From: Candidatus Dojkabacteria bacterium | GTDB lineage: Bacteria; Patescibacteriota; Dojkabacteria; J137 | Direction: 5' to 3' | NCBI GenBank assembly: GCA_020429495.1 | Contig: JAGQLJ010000059.1 | Location: 1 to 8,417, forward strand | Length of the DNA: 8,417 nt | Shown: piece by piece, positions 1 to 6,512 of the stretch | Layout: every line of letters begins with the position of its first letter | How positions within the stretch are numbered: the stretch's first letter is position 1 | Notes under the pieces: generated by a model | Database searches by the model: none | Told to the model about the DNA's origin: nothing | The model's input: the letters and a program-made list of their open reading frames with translations, nothing else | Position numbers and translations under genes: made by a program

Positions 1-515
1 CTGAACAGCTAAATGATGAACTTACTTATATCTTGCCGGGTGCAACAAGAACTTATGAATATACTTGGCAACCTAACTCTTTTATATATCAAGAACCAAT
101 AGAACTACATGGTGATGAAAATATGACATTAAAGCCAGGTGATGCTAAATATGATGAAGCACCGGTTTATAAGACAATTTATTCAACAAAGTTTGATTGG
201 AGTAATCTTAGTAAAATAAAGTTTGGAAAATATTCAGCATCAATACAATATTCAGCAGATAATGACAGCGATTTTGCTGACCTTGAAGCAAGAACTGAGA
301 TTGTGTCATTTTATTTTGTTCCTATACAAATAATAGTTCCAGCAGTAGTGTTGTTAGTATTATTTGCTTTAGTAATATTCTTTATAGGATGGAGATCTAA
401 AAGATCAAAAACAAAAATGACTAGTAGCATGAGTCCTGCAGAAAACAATATGCAAATGCAAGCTCCTGCACAATCAGCTGCAATGCAGCCGCAAGCTAAT
501 GCTACAAATATGTAA
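1..515 (+). CDS. Membrane-anchored extracellular protein, DUF916/WxL-partner-like (5' end missing)
   Basis: The frame is open from base 3, so the N-terminus lies outside the window; no start codon inside should be taken as the real one. The visible part (about 170 residues) is an extracellular beta-rich stretch beginning near ILPGATRTYEYTW and ending near FGKYSASIQY. A single hydrophobic membrane helix follows (about nt 321-389), then a basic stop-transfer stretch (WRSKRSKTK) and a cytoplasmic tail rich in Met, Gln and Ala. A 'PG..r.y.y.w' strand, a 'GkYsasi' strand and then a membrane helix is the arrangement I associate with WxL-interacting (DUF916-type) and similar anchored proteins; this is pattern memory, not a search. 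The third gene of the operon has the same ending (LFPGDQKEFQYTF, then a helix), so the two look like diverged paralogues. Its TAA overlaps the next ATG (TAATG). Confidence 0.8.
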   Translation, partial: EQLNDELTYILPGATRTYEYTWQPNSFIYQEPIELHGDENMTLKPGDAKYDEAPVYKTIYSTKFDWSNLSKIKFGKYSASIQYSADNDSDFADLEARTEIVSFYFVPIQIIVPAVVLLVLFALVIFFIGWRSKRSKTKMTSSMSPAENNMQMQAPAQSAAMQPQANATNM

Positions 516-1813
516 TGAATAAAATACAAAAAATTAAAATTTCAGTAATTATTTTAGTGGGGCTATTAATAATAATAAGCCCTACTAAAGTCTTTGCCCA
601 AAGTTTAAATTCTTCAAACTATACTCTTCAAAGTCCCAATTTAACTGGTTCATCAGGAATAGTAGATTCTGGTTCTACGAACTATAGCACTGTATTTGTA
701 GCTGGTGATCCAACTGCTGATTCTCGTTTAGAAAGTACTAGCTATTCAACTGGTGTAGGATTTCCGAATGGTATATATGCAAATGTTCCACTTGTAAAAT
801 GCTTTGAAACTAATACAGACGACTCCGTAGGAGGGGCAACAGATACTTCTTGTGAAGCATATTCACTAACATCAGCAGTAGGAGGTGCAGATACAATTGC
901 TGGAGATGGAATGCAAGGTATATGTGGTACACCAGGGTGTTACGATAGAGCCAAAATTGAAATTGATGCACAAAATAATCCAATTGATACTCTTTATTTA
1001 GTTTCAATTACTGATGGGGACACTGCAACTGAATACTTTTTACAAAGTGATAATACACTATCTACAGGTTACGATATAAACGATTATCAAACTATTTGTC
1101 AGATTGAAGGTTATGATCCAAGGACCGGAAGTGGTTGCGAAACTTCAAGCGACCCTGATTGGGACGATGTATTACAACAATATAATGTTTTAAATTTGCA
1201 TGCTGGAGTAACCTACACAGTTAAAGTTAAAGCGCTAAATGGTGATTATACAGAAAGCTCATATAGTCCTACAGTAAGTGCTACAACTGAATATGCTGCT
1301 CTTGTCTTTGATATAGATATTGACGATTCAGGAGGTACAGCTACAGAGACAGATGCTCCATATAATATTTTATTGGGTGATATTACGGATACTACTGTAA
1401 CAGCAACAGATAGAATTTGGCTTGATATGGGTACAAATGTTTTCAATGGCTTTACACTTGAAGTAGAAAATACTGACTTAACAAATGGAACAGATACAAT
1501 CCCATCAACTACTGAAGATTTATCTGTAGATCTTGGCGCAGATGGTGGTTATGGATTAAAAATAGATACTTATACAGAAGATGGACTTGGTCCAATTATT
1601 GCTGCATCTTTATACGATACAGTTGGAGCAAATGAAGTTGGCGCGCTAAGCTCAGCACCAGCTACTATTTTTAGCACAAATACAACTGGATCTAATCAAG
1701 GTCCAATAAGTGGTGGAAGGGCAAGTGTTATGGTTAAGGCAAAAGCTGTTACATCAACACCTCCCGGTGCGTATACAGATTTAATTACATTTTTAATGAC
1801 GGGTAATCCATAA
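515..1813 (+). CDS. Secreted surface protein with fibronectin-III-like region
   Basis: A 432-residue exported protein. Residues 1-29 are a signal peptide: KIQKIK, a hydrophobic core to about residue 22, and a likely cut after VFA. Residues 30-90 hold Ser/Asn/Tyr-rich 'SSNYTL / STNYST / STSYSTG' motifs. Residues 140-258 resemble a fibronectin type III fold (YDRAKIEID..., then AGVTYTVKVKALNGDYTESSYSPTVSATT). Residues 264-432 form a beta-rich C-terminal domain ending in GRASVMVKAK...GAYTDLITFLMTG, a closing pattern seen in WxL-like and pilin-like surface domains. There is no C-terminal membrane helix and no LPxTG motif. The six cysteines of the mature protein (96, 113, 137, 142, 195, 208) all fall in the N-terminal half. 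No Shine-Dalgarno precedes the ATG, which overlaps the previous stop, so translation is probably coupled. Similar proteins occur in Patescibacteria (recalled). The function is unknown; surface display is inferred. Confidence 0.85.
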   Translation: MNKIQKIKISVIILVGLLIIISPTKVFAQSLNSSNYTLQSPNLTGSSGIVDSGSTNYSTVFVAGDPTADSRLESTSYSTGVGFPNGIYANVPLVKCFETNTDDSVGGATDTSCEAYSLTSAVGGADTIAGDGMQGICGTPGCYDRAKIEIDAQNNPIDTLYLVSITDGDTATEYFLQSDNTLSTGYDINDYQTICQIEGYDPRTGSGCETSSDPDWDDVLQQYNVLNLHAGVTYTVKVKALNGDYTESSYSPTVSATTEYAALVFDIDIDDSGGTATETDAPYNILLGDITDTTVTATDRIWLDMGTNVFNGFTLEVENTDLTNGTDTIPSTTEDLSVDLGADGGYGLKIDTYTEDGLGPIIAASLYDTVGANEVGALSSAPATIFSTNTTGSNQGPISGGRASVMVKAKAVTSTPPGAYTDLITFLMTGNP

Positions 1814-2811
1814 TGAAACTTTTGGTGCATAACTTAAAAATATTGATAATACTTTTTTGTATTTTATTGGCCTCTTTCTTATTTATGCAAAGAGTAAATG
1901 CTCAACAGGTTAATGGAAGTTCCGAAGGCGGAGTAATAAAAGTTTCACCAGCAATTTCATATTTAAAAACAGGAGATCCAATAAAATTAATTATTGAGAA
2001 TGATACTGAATTTCCCTTTTCTTACTCACTGTCAGCTTCAACATTTGACTTAAATCTAGAAGAGCGTAGTGTTAAAAGGTTAGAGAATATAGATGATGTT
2101 AGTTTATTTTTCACAATTAAAGAAGAAGATCTTTTTGGACAAGTAGAACCAAATAATAAAAAAATTATAGAAGCTACATATATTGGCTCAGAGTCCAATA
2201 CTCTTGTTGGAATTATTGTTTCACAAACATCAGCTACAGCAATTAATGTTGGGGTTAGTACTGAGTTTGCAAGTCTAGTTATAGATCAAACCTTATCAAT
2301 TGAAGACAAGGGGTTAATATCAGATAACTTAGATGTTAAGCCTTCTAATAATGTTCTAGGCTTCAACCTATCTAATAAATATAAAATTCAATCCGATTTT
2401 AGTAATGATACAAATAAGCTTTTAAAAATATCTGGAGAGATTACCGTTAAAGATGGAAAGAAATATCTTGCAAACTATGCAATGAGCCAATATCTTTTGG
2501 ATCCATTATTTCCTGGAGATCAAAAAGAATTCCAATATACATTTATAGATAATAGAAGTTTTTGGGATAGGTTTGGAGAAACGGAATTTATTCAAACTTA
2601 TGTTGTAAATGGTGAAAGTTATATTTCTAGCTATTCTGTATTTACTGTACCGGCTGAACTTATATGGCTAGGAGGTGGGCTTTTTGTTGTTCTAGTTGTT
2701 AGTCTAATTATTAGATCAAGAAGAAATGTAAATAGATATGAGAGTAGAATTAAGCAATTAGAAGAAGAGGTTGCTCAGAGTGAAGAAGATAGTACTAATA
2801 AAATTAATTAA
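1813..2811 (+). CDS. Membrane-anchored extracellular protein with Ig-like domains and coiled-coil tail
   Basis: A 332-residue type I membrane protein. Residues 1-30 are a signal peptide ending in VNA before QQ. Residues 40-160 look like a DUF916-type Ig domain: VIKVSPAISYLKTGDPIKL, a 'VEPNNKKIIEA' strand, then a stretch where a surface-exposed 'GIIV' is expected. Residues 171-280 form a second beta domain containing LFPGDQKEFQYTF. A membrane helix lies at about 283-300 (WLGGGLFVVLVVSLII), followed by RSRRN and a short charged coiled coil (about 307-325, RIKQLEEEVAQSEED) in the cytoplasm. The ATG overlaps the stop of the secreted protein (TAATG) and has no Shine-Dalgarno, so it is the last gene of a coupled operon. 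By analogy with WxL-interacting proteins it may hold or stabilise the secreted neighbour at the surface; this is inference. The family label is moderately sure, the topology strongly so. Its 3' end overlaps the convergent gene by 8 bp. Confidence 0.85.
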   Translation: MKLLVHNLKILIILFCILLASFLFMQRVNAQQVNGSSEGGVIKVSPAISYLKTGDPIKLIIENDTEFPFSYSLSASTFDLNLEERSVKRLENIDDVSLFFTIKEEDLFGQVEPNNKKIIEATYIGSESNTLVGIIVSQTSATAINVGVSTEFASLVIDQTLSIEDKGLISDNLDVKPSNNVLGFNLSNKYKIQSDFSNDTNKLLKISGEITVKDGKKYLANYAMSQYLLDPLFPGDQKEFQYTFIDNRSFWDRFGETEFIQTYVVNGESYISSYSVFTVPAELIWLGGGLFVVLVVSLIIRSRRNVNRYESRIKQLEEEVAQSEEDSTNKIN

Positions 2812-3223
2812 GTGAAGATTCATATATTTTTAATATTTCAAGAATAAGTTCTGCAGCTTTTTCTAAAACATAATCAATCTTTTTTTGTTCTTCTTTATCT
2901 GAATTAACAAGAGTAGTAGATTCATTATCTTTTACAAGAATAAGCTCATTGCAGCTAATATTATTCTCACTGACTCCTCCAAATAGTTGAAAGTGTAAGT
3001 ATTCTGACTCAGTATCAAATGGAATACTATTATCAATAAATTTAGAGTAACCTTCTTTTGTGACTTTTATTACGTATTCACCATTAACTTTATTAAAAAA
3101 GTTTCGTCTTAGCCTGATATTTAGAGCTAAATTATCTAATGCAATATCTAGATTTGGTATATCTTGGTCAGAATTTTTAATAAAATCTAGCAAATAAGTA
3201 TGTAGTTTTTTAGTGTAGTACAT
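2804..3223 (-). CDS. Hypothetical soluble protein (139 aa)
   Basis: I do not recognise this protein. It is 139 residues, without signal peptide or membrane helix. The N-terminal half is mixed charged/hydrophobic (KKLHTYLLDFIKNSDQ, then IRLRRNFFNKVNGEYVIKV). The middle has a short hydrophobic FQLFGG turn, and the C-terminal 30 residues look like an amphipathic helix (KKIDYVLEKAAELILEILKI). The ATG lies 11 nt downstream of the stop of the other unknown gene on this strand, so the two form a unit. AGAAAGG (3224-3230) abuts the ATG directly; it is complementary to the extreme 3' end of a typical 16S rRNA, but the spacing is unusually short. No better start exists nearby in frame. The last 8 bp overlap the convergent surface-operon gene. 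The frame is clean over 420 nt and the composition is protein-like, so the gene is probably real. Confidence 0.75.
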   Translation of the reverse strand: MYYTKKLHTYLLDFIKNSDQDIPNLDIALDNLALNIRLRRNFFNKVNGEYVIKVTKEGYSKFIDNSIPFDTESEYLHFQLFGGVSENNISCNELILVKDNESTTLVNSDKEEQKKIDYVLEKAAELILEILKIYESSLN

Positions 3224-3234
3224 CCTTTCTTATA

Positions 3235-3669
3235 TTAATTAGAGCCATATTTATCATTTAGGGTGTTTTTATGTAGAGTCTTTAACTTTTCTAATAAAAT
3301 ATCAATCTCATTCAATATTCTTTGAGCTTTTTTTTTCATAATTTCATCATGTAAAAATGCATAAATCTTTACATCACTATTTGCTTTATATATAAATTTA
3401 TTAAGCTCAGAAAGCCAAAAATCATCATCAGTCAATCTATATCCTGTAATCTCATATAATATATTATTGGGTGTACTAATTTGATACATATCTAACTTAC
3501 TTCTAGTCATGCATTCTCTACTCTCTAATTTGTCAGTTTGCGCGTAGCTCAAAGAATATTCAACTAGTTGAAAGTTTGCCGCAAAAATATTCTCATATTC
3601 TCTTATGGGTCTTAAATACGAAATAGATTCAACTAATGGTCTGATATCTCTTTCTGTATAAATTTTCAT
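3235..3669 (-). CDS. Hypothetical soluble protein (144 aa)
   Basis: This protein belongs to no family I recognise. From the ATG at 3667-3669 it is 144 residues, starting MKIYTERDIRPLVESISYLRP. It has no signal peptide or membrane helix. The first 90 residues are mixed alpha/beta with many Tyr, and residues about 105-135 are a Lys/Glu/Leu-rich helix likely to form a coiled coil (KKKAQRILNEIDILLEKLK). The frame runs upstream to a TTG at 3690, but neither start has a Shine-Dalgarno. I prefer the ATG because a promoter-like pair (TTGCTT and TATTAT) would place the transcript start only a few bases before it, which fits leaderless translation. It is first in a two-gene unit with the 139-residue protein 11 nt downstream. 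A joint role is likely, but nothing in the sequence says what it is. Confidence 0.75.
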   Translation of the reverse strand: MKIYTERDIRPLVESISYLRPIREYENIFAANFQLVEYSLSYAQTDKLESRECMTRSKLDMYQISTPNNILYEITGYRLTDDDFWLSELNKFIYKANSDVKIYAFLHDEIMKKKAQRILNEIDILLEKLKTLHKNTLNDKYGSN

Positions 3670-3678
3670 ATATTGTTT

Positions 3679-3708
3679 ATAATACAACAAGGTTTAAGGA
3701 AGAAGCAA
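3679..3708 (-). promoter_or_regulatory. Putative promoter of the two-gene hypothetical unit
   Basis: On the - strand TTGCTT (3703-3708) is followed after 18 bp by TATTAT (3679-3684), close to the sigma-70-type -35 and -10 consensus. Transcription would start near 3672, about 3 nt before the ATG at 3669, giving an almost leaderless mRNA. The -35 hexamer lies inside one arm of the 13-bp inverted repeat. Many TATTAT-like words occur by chance in A/T-rich DNA, so this is tentative. Confidence 0.35.
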
Positions 3709-3800
3709 AATTGAGATTGCAAGTATCACCATCAGAAATCTGAGGTAATTTTAGAAAAGAAGGATTTAATCCATTCAATTCTAATAATTTGCTTCTTCCT
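3697..3800. other. Structured 104-bp element with 13-bp terminal inverted repeats
   Basis: AGGAAGAAGCAAA at 3697-3709 is the exact reverse complement of TTTGCTTCTTCCT at 3788-3800. Inside, ATTGA (3710-3714) can pair with TCAAT (3775-3779), leaving a bulge, and two hairpins fill the remainder. One pairs TCAG (3732-3735) with CTGA (3740-3743), extended by ACC (3728-3730) with GGT (3744-3746). The other pairs GGAT (3762-3765) with ATCC (3769-3772). Together they suggest a closed multi-branched RNA, or a short element bounded by inverted repeats. It fills most of the gap between the 81-residue protein gene and the next unit on the same strand. It lacks the T-run of an intrinsic terminator, and I could not match it to SRP RNA, tRNA, tmRNA or a known riboswitch. 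The strand is undecided. Confidence 0.45.
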
Positions 3801-3835
3801 ACCCAATTAAGAGGACTATACATAAGGACTATGAC

Positions 3836-4081
3836 TTAGCTATCGTTGCTTGATACAGATGATGGTGAATCACCCCGATTTGTGTCTAAAAAGACAGTAC
3901 CCTTTTCGTCACGATCGTAAACAATTTGATTGTTTTCGATGACAGTATGAGAATGTGTTTTTGTGCTATTTCTATCATGTGGATCAGTTCCACCGCTACC
4001 ATGAAAGATATCTACACGAGATCCTTTCTTCTCAACATTGACTTCACCAGAGTTATTCAGTTCCTTACCTTTTTTAGCCAC
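3836..4081 (-). CDS. Small hydrophilic His/Asp-rich protein (81 aa), GTG start
   Basis: An 81-residue protein starting MAKKGKELNN from a GTG codon. The start is set by AAGGAGG (4088-4094) exactly 6 nt upstream, the best Shine-Dalgarno in the window. There is no membrane segment, signal peptide or cysteine. The centre carries a polar cluster, DIFHGSGGTDPHDRNSTKTH followed by SHTVIENN, rich in His, Asp, Ser and Thr. A short beta-like stretch NQIVYDRDEKGTVFLDTNRG comes next, and the tail is Ser-rich (SPSSVSSNDS). The start is lysine-rich. I do not recognise the family. The His/Asp cluster could bind metal or nucleic acid, but that is speculation. The ribosome-binding site, the initiation codon and a protein-like composition argue that it is a real gene. 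It sits alone, with the structured element downstream and a perfect palindrome about 90 bp upstream. Confidence 0.8.
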   Translation of the reverse strand: MAKKGKELNNSGEVNVEKKGSRVDIFHGSGGTDPHDRNSTKTHSHTVIENNQIVYDRDEKGTVFLDTNRGDSPSSVSSNDS

Positions 4082-4087
4082 AATTGG

Positions 4088-4094
4088 CCTCCTT
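4088..4094 (-). promoter_or_regulatory. Consensus Shine-Dalgarno fixing a GTG start
   Basis: AAGGAGG on the - strand is separated by CCAATT (6 nt) from the GTG of the 81-residue protein. It stands out because the other complete genes here lack a well-placed consensus Shine-Dalgarno, and it is what decides this start. Confidence 0.8.
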
Positions 4095-4171
4095 ATCTAG
4101 ATTTTGTTTACTTATTAATGTACACCCCTCTCATAGGTATTAGAATATAACCAAGGTTGAAATATTATTCA

Positions 4172-4187
4172 TTGTATTGCAATACAA
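4172..4187. promoter_or_regulatory. Perfect 16-bp palindrome, candidate operator
   Basis: TTGTATTGCAATACAA is identical to its reverse complement over 16 bp with no spacer; the bases at either edge break the symmetry. It lies between the fusA terminator and the 81-residue gene, about 90 bp upstream of that gene's GTG, where a dimeric repressor or activator site would be expected. Its TTGTAT half could also serve as a -35 element on the - strand, though I find no convincing -10 at the right distance. The symmetry is seen directly; the operator role is inferred. Confidence 0.45.
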
Positions 4188-4205
4188 ATTTTGGAAGAAA
4201 ATAGC

Positions 4206-4233
4206 AAAAAATCCCGATTTCTCGGGATTTTTT
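4206..4233 (-). terminator. Intrinsic terminator of fusA
   Basis: A 12-bp perfect stem (AAAAAATCCCGA paired with TCGGGATTTTTT) closes a four-base loop. On the - strand it ends in a run of six T, 25 bp after the fusA stop codon. The A-run on the other arm makes it able to work in both directions, though no + strand gene is known to read into it. Confidence 0.92.
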
Positions 4234-4257
4234 AATACTTTTATTAAGAATATTCTA

Positions 4258-6414
4258 CTATTCTTCGCTAGATTTTTCTCCAACAATACTTGCTACAACT
4301 CCTGCTGGAACTTCTGCATAGTGGCTAGGCTCCATTGTTGCTGCAGCTGTACCTGAAGTTAAGTTTCTCAAATCAGAAGTCATTCCGAATAGTTCTCCTA
4401 GAGGTGCTTCAGCATTAAGCTCGTTTGTTTTTCCTCTAGGCATCATATTCTTAATAATTCCTCTTCTACTTGAAAGATAACCTGTTACTGATCCAACATG
4501 TTCTTCAGGAACATTGATGTTAACTTTCATAATTGGTTCTAATAGAATTGGTTTTGCTTTCTTTAGTGCATTTTTAAATCCATAGAATGCAGCTGTTTTG
4601 AATGTATCTGTATTTGAGTCAACTTCATGATAAGAACCATCAACAATCTCAACTTCAACATCCACAACTGGAAATCCACCTAATGGACCTGCAGTTAATG
4701 AATCTTGGAATCCTTTATCAATTGAAGGAATATATTCTCTAGGAATTGATCCTCCTTTAATACTATCAATAAATTTGTATCCGTCTCCTCTTTCTCTTGG
4801 TCTAACAATCATATCAATATCGGCAAACTGTCCTGCTCCTCCAGATTGCTTCTTTAAAAGCTCTCTATGTTCAGCTTCTGATTTAATTGTTTCTCTATAT
4901 GCTACTTGAGGCTTACCAATGTTTACATCTAATCCATAATCATCTTTAAGCAATCTTGTTTTAACTTCTAAGTGTAGCTCTCCCATTCCTGCAATAACAA
5001 CTTGACCAGTTTCTTGATCAGTTTGTGCATGGAATGTTGGATCTTCAGAAGTAAGTTTTCCAAGTGCTTCTCCAAGTTTTTCTTGGTCAGATTTTGTTTT
5101 TGGCTCAATAGCAAATCTAACAACTGGCTCAGGGAACTCAATACTTGCTAGTCTGATTGGATCTTTTTCATCAGATAGAGTATCTCCTGTTTTTGTATCT
5201 TTTAGACCAACTACGGCAGCAATATCTCCAGCTTTAACTTCAGTTGCTTCTTCTCTTGAATTAGCATGCATCATAACAATTCTTCCAATCCTTTCTTTCT
5301 TTCCATTTATACTATTATATACAAAGCTTCCTGCTTGGATTTTTCCTGAATAAACTCTAAAGAATGCAAGGTTTCCAACATGTGGATCAACTGCTAATTT
5401 AAATACTAATGCACTCATTGGCTCATCAGCATTCAAGTCTCTAGAAATTACATGTCCTGTTTTTGGATCCCAACCAGCTACTTTCCCATGGAATGTTTTT
5501 TCTTCACCTGTCTCTTCATCTTCTATAACATAGTCTTTATCATGAGGTGATGGTAGATATCTACATACATCATCAAGCATTGCTTGAACCCCTTTATTCT
5601 TTAATGATGAACCAGGAAGTACAGGGAATAGCTTGTTTGCAAGTACTGCATTTCTGATTCCTGCTTGTAATTCTTCTGTTGTAATTTCTTCTCCACTTAA
5701 GAATTTTTCTGCAATAGCATCATCAACATCAGCAACTGCTTCAATAAGTTTAGCTCTCCATTCTTCTGCTTTTGCTTTGTAATCATCTGTAATGTCATGA
5801 ACATCAATGTCTTTACCTTCATCATCATGATGAGTTCGCATCTTCATTTCTACAAGATCAATAATTCCATTGAATTCATTTTCAATACCTACAGGTAAAG
5901 CAATAGGAACTGCTTTCTCTGAAAGGTGTTCTGTAATACTTGCGTATGACTTATAGAAGTCAGCACCAATATTATCAAGTTTGTTGATGTAACAAAGTCT
6001 TGGAACTTTGTATTTTTCTGCTTGGAACCAAACTTTTGATGACTGAGGTTCTACTCCCATCTTTCCATCGAAGACAACAACAGCTCCATCAAGAACTCTA
6101 AGAGATCTTTCAACTTCAGCAGTAAAGTCAACGTGACCTGGTGTATCAATAATATTAATTCTATATTTATTACCATCTAGTTCCCAGAAGGCAGTTGTTG
6201 CAGCAGACTGAATAGTGATTCCTCTTTCTTTCTCCTGTTGCATAAAATCCATTGTTGCTGCACCCTCGTGAACCTCTCCAGTTTTATGAGTCTTACCTGT
6301 GAAGAAAAGAATTCGTTCTGTAGTAGTTGTTTTACCAGCATCAACATGGGCTATAATTCCAAGGTTTCTGTAAAACTTTGTGTCTTTTACAACTGTGTAG
6401 TCTGTACCTGCCAT
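4258..6414 (-). CDS. fusA: Elongation factor G
   Basis: The translational GTPase that drives ribosomal translocation and, with ribosome recycling factor, helps split ribosomes; cytoplasmic. It is complete at 718 residues, near the usual 690-710. GTPase motifs: P-loop AHVDAGKTT (22-30), switch I RGITI (64-68), DTPGHVDF (90-97) with the catalytic His94, and NKLD (144-147) where most family members have NKMD. Domain II contains LAVDPHVGNLAFFRVYSG, domain III contains IAGMGELHLEV, and domain IV has KKQSGGAGQF and the conserved GSYHEVDS tip loop. Domain V ends with SSRRGIIKN and LRNLTSGTAAATME. The C-terminal EKSSEE tail is short and acidic. The ATG fits the usual family N-terminus and has no Shine-Dalgarno in front. 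It is transcribed alone, not in the common str operon (rpsL-rpsG-fusA-tuf). It ends at an intrinsic terminator. Confidence 0.99.
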   Translation of the reverse strand: MAGTDYTVVKDTKFYRNLGIIAHVDAGKTTTTERILFFTGKTHKTGEVHEGAATMDFMQQEKERGITIQSAATTAFWELDGNKYRINIIDTPGHVDFTAEVERSLRVLDGAVVVFDGKMGVEPQSSKVWFQAEKYKVPRLCYINKLDNIGADFYKSYASITEHLSEKAVPIALPVGIENEFNGIIDLVEMKMRTHHDDEGKDIDVHDITDDYKAKAEEWRAKLIEAVADVDDAIAEKFLSGEEITTEELQAGIRNAVLANKLFPVLPGSSLKNKGVQAMLDDVCRYLPSPHDKDYVIEDEETGEEKTFHGKVAGWDPKTGHVISRDLNADEPMSALVFKLAVDPHVGNLAFFRVYSGKIQAGSFVYNSINGKKERIGRIVMMHANSREEATEVKAGDIAAVVGLKDTKTGDTLSDEKDPIRLASIEFPEPVVRFAIEPKTKSDQEKLGEALGKLTSEDPTFHAQTDQETGQVVIAGMGELHLEVKTRLLKDDYGLDVNIGKPQVAYRETIKSEAEHRELLKKQSGGAGQFADIDMIVRPRERGDGYKFIDSIKGGSIPREYIPSIDKGFQDSLTAGPLGGFPVVDVEVEIVDGSYHEVDSNTDTFKTAAFYGFKNALKKAKPILLEPIMKVNINVPEEHVGSVTGYLSSRRGIIKNMMPRGKTNELNAEAPLGELFGMTSDLRNLTSGTAAATMEPSHYAEVPAGVVASIVGEKSSEE

Positions 6415-6451
6415 TTTTAATAGAATAATAAATAAATGTTCCTATTTGCTC

Positions 6452-6457
6452 AGTATA
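6452..6457 (-). promoter_or_regulatory. Putative -10 element of fusA
   Basis: TATACT on the - strand would start transcription about 30 nt before the fusA ATG. No good -35 hexamer sits 16-18 bp further up. A 6-bp inverted repeat, TCCTAT (6440-6445) and ATAGGA (6457-6462), brackets it. A promoter is expected in this gap because fusA appears to be transcribed alone, but this exact placement is weakly supported. Confidence 0.3.
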
Positions 6458-6512
6458 TAGGATAAATTAGTTTAATTTCCTTGAGACACAGGAAAATGTT
6501 TAAATCGACGGG

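Noticed and set aside
311..529. - strand frame of 72 codons opposite the first gene
   Set aside because: It is the antisense shadow of the membrane-helix coding region; cysteine-rich and low-complexity, with no ribosome-binding site.
810..1446. Two - strand open frames (810-1007 and 1246-1446) inside the secreted protein gene
   Set aside because: Both are antisense to a clear exported protein, with biased composition and no start signals.
3667..3690. TTG at 3690 as the start of the 144-residue protein
   Set aside because: It adds seven unremarkable residues, has no ribosome-binding site, and overlaps a likely -10 element.
3697..3800. Signal recognition particle RNA, tRNA or terminator as the identity of the structured element
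   Set aside because: It lacks the SRP domain IV motif, tRNA landmarks, and a T-run after the stem.
3926..4150. + strand frame of 74 codons
   Set aside because: It lies opposite the 81-residue gene, which has a consensus Shine-Dalgarno and protein-like composition; this one has neither.
6238..6420. + strand frame of 60 codons
   Set aside because: It is antisense to the strongly conserved N-terminus of EF-G.
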